DNA of 49,864 bases. Origin: an uncultured Dysgonomonas sp. GTDB taxonomy: Bacteria > Bacteroidota > Bacteroidia > Bacteroidales > Dysgonomonadaceae. A program made the position numbers and the translations under genes. The stretch covers positions 1 through 49,864 of the forward strand of contig CALKIV010000115.1 of assembly GCA_937995835.1 (NCBI GenBank). Direction: 5' to 3'. Below the pieces are notes generated by a model. It saw nothing but the letters and a program-made list of their open reading frames with translations, was not told where the DNA came from and ran no database searches. Positions 45,163-49,864 of this stretch are shown one piece after another. Numbering within the stretch: the stretch's first letter is position 1; each line of letters begins with the position of its first letter.

Positions 45163-46740
45163 TTATTGTACAGGATTTGCATTCACGATTATATATTTTC
45201 TATTGTTTAGATCGTCAAAAAGCAAAGTTGCCTTTGTTGTATTTGATCTAAATATTTCTGCCGAAATATCTTCAGAGCCTAGAGCTGTCGTAGGCTTATT
45301 TTTGATATCAAAATATACAACATCCGAAACGTATGTTGTAGGGACAACTGTTGTAGGCTCAAACGAAATAAACCCTGTCATCGGATTATAATTGTATGTG
45401 CCTATGGGCGAACTTATCTCATAAGGATCGGAACTGAAGACAAATTTACCAGTTGCTGCATCCATTCTTTTGAATCTAAAGCTTTTTAAGTCTAAGTAGT
45501 CTTTACTTCCCACAGGCTTGCGTGCGGTGTTGTATACATTTGTATTATATCCAACAGATTTTTCTAAAGGATCAAAAGTCGTGGTTTCATTTCTCGAGGC
45601 TTTCTCTACCACCATGTCTGATGTTTGTGGAGAATATGGAACACGTACTTTTATATTTCTTATCGATTGCCTCTGATAGGCTCCACCGGTGGAAGCTGTA
45701 AATGCAAGACGAAGAACTGAAGGAATGGTATAGTACAAATTGTCGATTGTTGGACGCCTACTTTCACCACTGCTAGAATATTCAGGATATTTGATTGATC
45801 CAGATTTTTTCACAAAGAAATTTTCGACCAAAGGAATATCATAGCTTTGATTTCCTTCGTATGCAAATAAGTCTACAAAAATATAGTATCCATCCTCTTC
45901 CCTGCTATTGACAACCGAAGTACCTTTTAGGAATTGTACAACGATTTTTCGATATCCATTCTGAGTGTCTAAGAGATTCGATGCCTTATTGTTTTTCAAA
46001 TCCAGATAAGCTACATTATTGCTATTATCTTTTGCAATATAATTTCCTTCGCTATCTAGCACATACATCTTCGAATCGGCTTTCTTGTATATAGTACTAC
46101 GAGTGAACAAAACAGGATAACCTTTTTTGATATTCAATCTTCCAGCTGCATCTTTATAAAATGGACCTCTGATAGTCACATGACTCCGTTTTTTCTCATC
46201 TGTATCAAAGTAACTACTAGGCAATCCATTCGTCCATTCATTGGAGGCAGTCATTCTGTTTTTATAATTCCCATACGAATCAAATCCAAGTCCGAAGTAT
46301 CCGTTAGAAAATCCCGGAATTGTACTACTTCCATTCCTCAGATTATAGCCTAATCCGGCACCCGCAACCCCCATCTGCACTTTTCCTTCTCGTGCAGCCT
46401 CTGAATCGAATAAGACTAGAGCAAAGCCATCGCCTGCTCCCATCGATGAGTTGCCCCATTTTATATTGTACTCAAATTCTATTTCAAAGCCTCTAGCTGT
46501 CGGGAATGTTAAGTTCTTCAAATAAACTCCTGCATATTGATTCCCCTGATCGGTAGTCAACACAACTCCATCGGTCCTACCAAAGGTCACCTCCGTAGCT
46601 GTTCCCGAGGTTGCCGAAAGTTTGGTAAACTCCGTAGCTACATCTCCATAAGTATAGTATGGAAACTCTTGTGCCTTTAGTGTGGTTGCGAAAAGAGCTC
46701 CAAGTAGAAGAATGTGAATATATAATGTTTTATTTTTCAT
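45163..46740 (-). CDS. Secreted L-type lectin-like domain protein (paralogue 1)
   Basis: 525 residues with a signal peptide (LLLGALFATTLKAQ). It shares the layout of the next gene product: GDGFALVLFDSE, GLGYNLRNGSS, GYFGLGFDSYGNY, a strand block AFTASTGGAYQRQSIRNIKV, and the C-terminal FRSNTTKATLLF / KYIIVN module. The lectin-like fold is inferred from the GDG..L and the GLGY and Y.NF patterns. Its ATG overlaps the stop codon of the preceding gene by 4 bases (ATGA), so translation is probably coupled. Role unknown; the carbohydrate or surface ligand cannot be predicted. Confidence 0.8.
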   Translation of the reverse strand: MKNKTLYIHILLLGALFATTLKAQEFPYYTYGDVATEFTKLSATSGTATEVTFGRTDGVVLTTDQGNQYAGVYLKNLTFPTARGFEIEFEYNIKWGNSSMGAGDGFALVLFDSEAAREGKVQMGVAGAGLGYNLRNGSSTIPGFSNGYFGLGFDSYGNYKNRMTASNEWTNGLPSSYFDTDEKKRSHVTIRGPFYKDAAGRLNIKKGYPVLFTRSTIYKKADSKMYVLDSEGNYIAKDNSNNVAYLDLKNNKASNLLDTQNGYRKIVVQFLKGTSVVNSREEDGYYIFVDLFAYEGNQSYDIPLVENFFVKKSGSIKYPEYSSSGESRRPTIDNLYYTIPSVLRLAFTASTGGAYQRQSIRNIKVRVPYSPQTSDMVVEKASRNETTTFDPLEKSVGYNTNVYNTARKPVGSKDYLDLKSFRFKRMDAATGKFVFSSDPYEISSPIGTYNYNPMTGFISFEPTTVVPTTYVSDVVYFDIKNKPTTALGSEDISAEIFRSNTTKATLLFDDLNNRKYIIVNANPVQ

Positions 46741-47159
46741 TGTATAACCCCTATAATTGTTAGATATGCTGACTGTGAACCTTTTTGCAGCCCCGATTTC
46801 ACCTTATAGGTCATCACATGATTCTGGTCTACGCTAGGATTTTTCTCATATATATTGTTGTCATACCCAATAGCATGAAACTTGATCATTGCTGAAGGAA
46901 TGACATAAGCCGGATTCACTTTCGAGTATTGTTTCGAGTATTCAGTATATAGATTTATACTTTTTTCTGTTGTACTCAGCAGATCAATAGGAAAAGAAGG
47001 CATATAAAACCAAGGCCCATAGATCTCTTTATACCGTTGCGATGATAATGATGCTGCCGAATTCTGCTGATCAACATTTTCAGAAACGGCGTTTGTTTGG
47101 CATAATGCAGACAAACTACCCCCCAATAGAGATAGCAATAATATTACTACATATTTCAT
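46737..47159 (-). CDS. Secreted 'FYMP' motif protein (small paralogue)
   Basis: 140 residues with a signal peptide (VILLLSLLGGSLSALCQ). Residues 50-59 are WFYMPSFPID, followed by INLYTEYSKQYSKV and, near the end, SAYLTIIGVI. The same blocks in the same order occur in the 47219-47866 product, so the two are paralogues. No catalytic motif is present. The gap of 59 bases from the previous gene and the coupled lectin gene downstream show operon membership. Function unknown; a structural or surface role is likely. Confidence 0.8.
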   Translation of the reverse strand: MKYVVILLLSLLGGSLSALCQTNAVSENVDQQNSAASLSSQRYKEIYGPWFYMPSFPIDLLSTTEKSINLYTEYSKQYSKVNPAYVIPSAMIKFHAIGYDNNIYEKNPSVDQNHVMTYKVKSGLQKGSQSAYLTIIGVIQ

Positions 47160-47218
47160 AAATGATTAATTTAAAATTAGATTGATTGTATGCGAACATA
47201 CCTCATCTGACAGATAAT

Positions 47219-47866
47219 TTATCTTGAAGGTAAAATCTGACAAATAATATTTAAGTAAGATTTAGGACCTATAGAAGCCGGATTGGCCTTATACTTTAGA
47301 TCAGAAGTAGCATCATCAATGCTCACCGTCGAGAAAGAATTGGCATCATAATCAAGTACCACAAACTTCAATTTGTCTTTTTCTTGTACATCAAATGCAG
47401 GCACTTGACTAAATTGTTTCTTGTACTCATCATATAAGTTCACAGTCAATTCAATATCCTGTGAAACATCTATCGGAAAGCCGGGCATGTAAAACCATTT
47501 GGCCTCAGAGGTATTGCTACCTACTGTACCAATCCATGATTCCCCATCCCAAACATATAGTCCGGAAGGCATATCGCCACCCCCAATATGGTAAACAAGT
47601 AATCCTTTATGGAGTTTTTTTTGAGTTTCCAAATTAGGCTCTGTATCTGAAACTGTGGGAGATAAGCTATACCTATCTACTAATACCACCCTAGGCATCA
47701 ATAACCCCTTATTGGCAGTATACTCATCTGAGGTACTTTCATATTGTTTGAGATCAAGAATAGCTCCTTCCAAAGGAGACTCTCCACTTCCAATTGTTAC
47801 TTGAGCAACACCAGTAGTATGTAAAATAACGGACATCAATAAAATAAAATAAATTCGAAGCTTCAT
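47219..47866 (-). CDS. Secreted 'FYMP' motif protein with N-terminal surface-fibre-like segment
   Basis: 215 residues with a signal peptide ending around VAQ (residue 22). The N-terminal half has the pattern VTIGSGESPLEGAILDL, NKGLLMPRVVL, GLLVYHIGGG, GLYVWDGESW that recurs in many Bacteroidetes secreted proteins (GLLxPR, GLYxWDG). Residues 124-133 are WFYMPGFPID, then LTVNLYDEYKKQFSQV and SYLNIICQI, matching the small paralogue next door. First gene of the operon. A promoter lies about 30 bases upstream. Function unknown. Confidence 0.85.
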   Translation of the reverse strand: MKLRIYFILLMSVILHTTGVAQVTIGSGESPLEGAILDLKQYESTSDEYTANKGLLMPRVVLVDRYSLSPTVSDTEPNLETQKKLHKGLLVYHIGGGDMPSGLYVWDGESWIGTVGSNTSEAKWFYMPGFPIDVSQDIELTVNLYDEYKKQFSQVPAFDVQEKDKLKFVVLDYDANSFSTVSIDDATSDLKYKANPASIGPKSYLNIICQILPSR

Positions 47867-48183
47867 GTTGAGAAAATTTTAGATCTATAAGCGCGCAAAA
47901 TTAAATATTTTTAATTTTAAAAACAACCCATAAAACACCACAACACAAGTTTCACTTTTATCTTAACTAAAGGCACCCTGACAAAAAGGAGAAAATATCT
48001 TCAACAATAGCGATTAGTTTCTCCAAAACAAGGAAAACAGAGGACATATAACAACTAAAATTCAAGTTTTAAGTCAAACAAGCAACTTTATTAATTAACC
48101 TTCATTAACCAAACATTATTCAGATTTTAAGTTAAAAACAAACTAAAAATCACTATCTTATACATGTACATAACAATCAAAAG
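47867..48183. other. About 320-bp intergenic stretch
   Basis: Holds the promoter of the lectin/FYMP operon (47896-47926) and the upstream region of the plus-strand small ORF. Otherwise AT-rich, with similar TTTTAAGT(C/T)AAA direct repeats near 48068 and 48126. No further gene is seen. Confidence 0.6.
47896..47926 (-). promoter_or_regulatory. Promoter of the lectin/FYMP operon
   Basis: The minus strand has TTG (47924-47926), 20 bases, then TAATTTTG (47896-47903), an exact -7 match about 30 bases before the first start codon. Confidence 0.6.
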
Positions 48184-48288
48184 ATGAAAACAACAAACCG
48201 ACATATCAAATCTGTTTTCTGGGCTACAATTTGTGGCATCTTAGTCCTCATAGCATTTTTGGCTATTATCTTCTTTTTCTTCAGCTAA
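48184..48288 (+). CDS. 34-residue single-TM peptide
   Basis: The ORF encodes a basic N-terminus (MKTTNRHIKS) and one long hydrophobic segment of about 22 residues, ending FFFFS. The size and charge pattern fit a small membrane protein or a hydrophobic toxin-like peptide. No antisense regulator is evident. It stands 59 bases before a second tiny membrane ORF on the same strand. The short length makes a chance ORF possible. Confidence 0.4.
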   Translation: MKTTNRHIKSVFWATICGILVLIAFLAIIFFFFS

Positions 48289-48346
48289 GCACCCAAAAGA
48301 TAGTGAGTACGAGCAGGAAGTAATCAACCCTATTAAAACAAAAAAG

Positions 48347-48520
48347 ATGAATTACCAGATAAACAATATATTTAAATGACTCAGAGGAGATAGTATTCCT
48401 GAAGCTGTGCTGAGCAGAAAGAGAGTAATGATCTACAACACTGTCTTCACATTCTTATTGTTGGTCGGAATTATGGCTACCATTGGAGTTTTTTTATACT
48501 ACATCACTCAACTTTTCTAA
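48347..48520 (+). pseudogene. Small TM protein ORF interrupted by an in-frame TGA
   Basis: The frame from ATG 48347 to TAA 48518-48520 spans 58 codons. Codon 11 (48377-48379) is TGA. Residues after it read LRGDSIPEAVLSRKR, then one TM segment of about 20 residues and YYITQLF. A single TGG to TGA change would explain it as a decayed gene for a 57-residue membrane protein. Alternatively translation starts inside, at GTG 48407 or ATG 48428, giving 37 or 30 residues. Confidence 0.4.
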
Positions 48521-48555
48521 AAAACAGATTTGCCTTCTGCCCATATAAGCAACTT

Positions 48556-49230
48556 TTACAAAGCTATATAAATGGCTATAATATGACAAAGACTACCTCC
48601 AAGCACAAAAAAATGGAAAACGGTATGCATAAAGCGAACTTTTGCCAAAGAATAGAACAATGCTCCTACTATATATGAAACTCCACCAGCAACCAACCAA
48701 TAAATTGAATCCATCTTATCGGCTATCGATAAACAATCGATCAACGGTTTAAAAGCAATGAAAATAGTGCAGCCCATGATGACATAGCAAGCCGTCTCAA
48801 CATAGCTATGTCTTCCTGACCTACGGGCACTGACAATCACTCCTACGATTGCAGAGAGCCATATAAACGCAAATAAGCCCCAACCCCATAAACCATATTC
48901 TCGCAATGAGACTAAAGTGAATGGAGTATAAGTGCCTGCAATATGCAAATAGATAGCAGCATGATCTATTTTTTGTAACAGTAGCTTTTTCGCAGGTTCA
49001 TTAGTAGCATGATACCAAGTAGAAGTTATATAACTGCTTAGCATACCAAACAAATAAATAATAACAGAAACAATTGCCCACGAATCACCGGCTACACTTT
49101 CTTTAGAGAAAAGAAAGATTGCACCACCAATTCCTAACACTATCCCTAAGCCATGCGATAAGCTATTGGCGAGTTCTTCATGCTTCGAATATACTCTTGA
49201 TCTAGTTTGCATCATTGCTTTAATTTTCAC
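48556..49230 (-). CDS. Hemolysin III / PAQR family membrane protein
   Basis: 224 residues with seven predicted TM segments. The family pattern is clear: HEELANSLSHGLGIVLG at the start, STWYHA, DHAAIYLHIAGTYTPF in the middle, and HTVFHFFVLGGSLCHIIAIY at the end, containing the metal-binding histidines. Its function in bacteria is unresolved; hemolysis by some members has been reported, and a lipid-hydrolase-like role is suggested by the PAQR fold. Starts at internal ATGs (49215 or 49212) are also possible. It is transcribed alone. Confidence 0.93.
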   Translation of the reverse strand: MKIKAMMQTRSRVYSKHEELANSLSHGLGIVLGIGGAIFLFSKESVAGDSWAIVSVIIYLFGMLSSYITSTWYHATNEPAKKLLLQKIDHAAIYLHIAGTYTPFTLVSLREYGLWGWGLFAFIWLSAIVGVIVSARRSGRHSYVETACYVIMGCTIFIAFKPLIDCLSIADKMDSIYWLVAGGVSYIVGALFYSLAKVRFMHTVFHFFVLGGSLCHIIAIYIAL

Positions 49231-49372
49231 TTTTATAAAAATCTAAAAGTAATAAGAAAATTTAAGCATCGATAATTTTACTCTCTCCAAACCTAATCAG
49301 TTCTCCGAAAACAGAAGTCTGCAAACAAGATTATTATAAATAGGTACTCTTCTTATGCTGATTTATATATAT

Positions 49373-49630
49373 TTATCTTCTTCCCTTATAGCGTTTTATA
49401 TGTTTCTTTATACGTTCGTCTATCTCCTTGTCTGACAGATTAGCAGGCAACTCGATCATCGTATTACTATCAATTGCAACAAGAATAACGTCGCCCGATT
49501 TTTCTTTCACTTTTTCCAACACTGATTCAGCCTTCTTGGCTGCTGACACCCTTTCCGTACGGGTTATTTCTCCTCCTTTTCTCACAGAAGAAGCTTTTCT
49601 CTTTGTTGTCGTATTACTTAACTTAAGCAT
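49373..49630 (-). CDS. Small basic protein, function unknown
   Basis: 85 residues, strongly basic at both ends (TTTKRKASSVRKGG, and KKHIKRYKGRR at the C-terminus). A central strand-like piece, VILVAIDSNTMIELPANLS, is followed by a predicted helix, DKEIDERIKKHI. No signal peptide. No family is recognised; nucleic acid binding is possible from charge only. The opposite-strand frame at 49428-49682 is considered a shadow. Confidence 0.55.
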   Translation of the reverse strand: MLKLSNTTTKRKASSVRKGGEITRTERVSAAKKAESVLEKVKEKSGDVILVAIDSNTMIELPANLSDKEIDERIKKHIKRYKGRR

Positions 49631-49864
49631 GTCTCAATTATATTTTAATAATAAAAAAATAAAAGTGTACTACACTTACTAAGTAGGCCCACTCATTCTC
49701 TTTTCTGATTTTATGTTATAAGCAAATGTGATTTATACATTGTCCTTAGTTTCAACGAAGCGAAGCTCCGTTAATAATTGAACAAATCACAGTGAGGAAA
49801 AGATTGAATAATGTAAAACTTCATCATAAAGTTTACCAGTTTATATGATATTTGCTTAAGTGTT
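49631..49864. other. Intergenic window end with a short hairpin
   Basis: No gene is seen. AACGAAGCGAAGCTCCGTT (about 49755-49773) folds as a hairpin with one mismatch. It is too short and lacks a T-run, so its role is unclear. Confidence 0.4.

Noticed and set aside
43584..45182. Longer start for the second lectin-like gene at 45182
   Set aside because: It would overlap the upstream gene by 20 bases and put nine hydrophilic residues before the signal peptide; the ATG at 45155 is better.
1..49864. tRNA, rRNA, insertion sequences
   Set aside because: No cloverleaf with a T-loop GGTTCGAATCC pattern, no rRNA and no transposase were found in reading the sequence. A tRNAscan run would confirm.

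Overview
The window is AT-rich bacterial chromosome from the Bacteroidetes, most likely the order Bacteroidales. Supporting signs are a SusC/SusD pair with a pectin-type gene set, many lipoprotein signal peptides, two S9 prolyl-oligopeptidase-type peptidases, a type B ribosomal protein L31, and promoters of the TAnnTTTG (-7) class. A Dysgonomonas- or Bacteroides-like genus would fit, but the genus cannot be fixed from the sequence. Nearly all genes are on the minus strand.

Layout. 1-400: edge of a zinc-finger/HTH, excisionase-like gene that runs out of the window. 609-2516: dnaK, with a sigma-54-like site upstream. 2763-4022: a secreted carboxypeptidase-regulatory-like protein on the plus strand. 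4144-6231 and 9685-12213: two secreted S9 peptidases, the second leading a run with a small two-TM protein and a lipoprotein. 6738-8705: a MORN-type protein with a second, unfamiliar repeat array. 12382-13923: a thioredoxin-fold protein lacking both redox cysteines, and rubrerythrin. 14099-20331: a complete MarR-regulated RND efflux operon. 20931-27302: a phosphohexomutase, a TPR protein and a CPA2 antiporter with a long hydrophilic tail. 27494-29430: a two-gene plus-strand island (ABC-type ATPase plus a VEGxTE/TOPRIM-like protein) that resembles known two-gene phage-defence modules. 29485-33625: HAD phosphatase, L31, and a tight set of exonuclease, S51 peptidase, GH25 lysozyme and tandem GNAT. 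33770-42177: a small pectin utilisation locus (SusC, SusD, FN3/DUF4957-like lipoprotein, PL1 lyase). 42431-43407: Nudix hydrolase and CobO. 43584-47866: an operon of four secreted proteins made of two lectin-like and two 'FYMP' paralogues. 48184-48520: two tiny membrane ORFs, one interrupted by an in-frame TGA. 48556-49630: a hemolysin III-type protein and a small basic protein.

How the parts work together. The efflux operon encodes regulator, adaptor, pump and outer-membrane channel in transcription order, with a palindrome next to its promoter that could be the MarR operator. The pectin locus supplies an outer-membrane importer, its surface binding lipoprotein, an accessory surface protein and a lyase. 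The best candidates for undescribed biology are the ATPase/TOPRIM-like pair, the four-gene lectin/FYMP operon, the double-repeat MORN protein, the cysteine-less TlpA-like protein with its structured leader, and the TGA-interrupted small membrane ORF. Most minus-strand transcription units end in clear hairpin terminators, listed individually.
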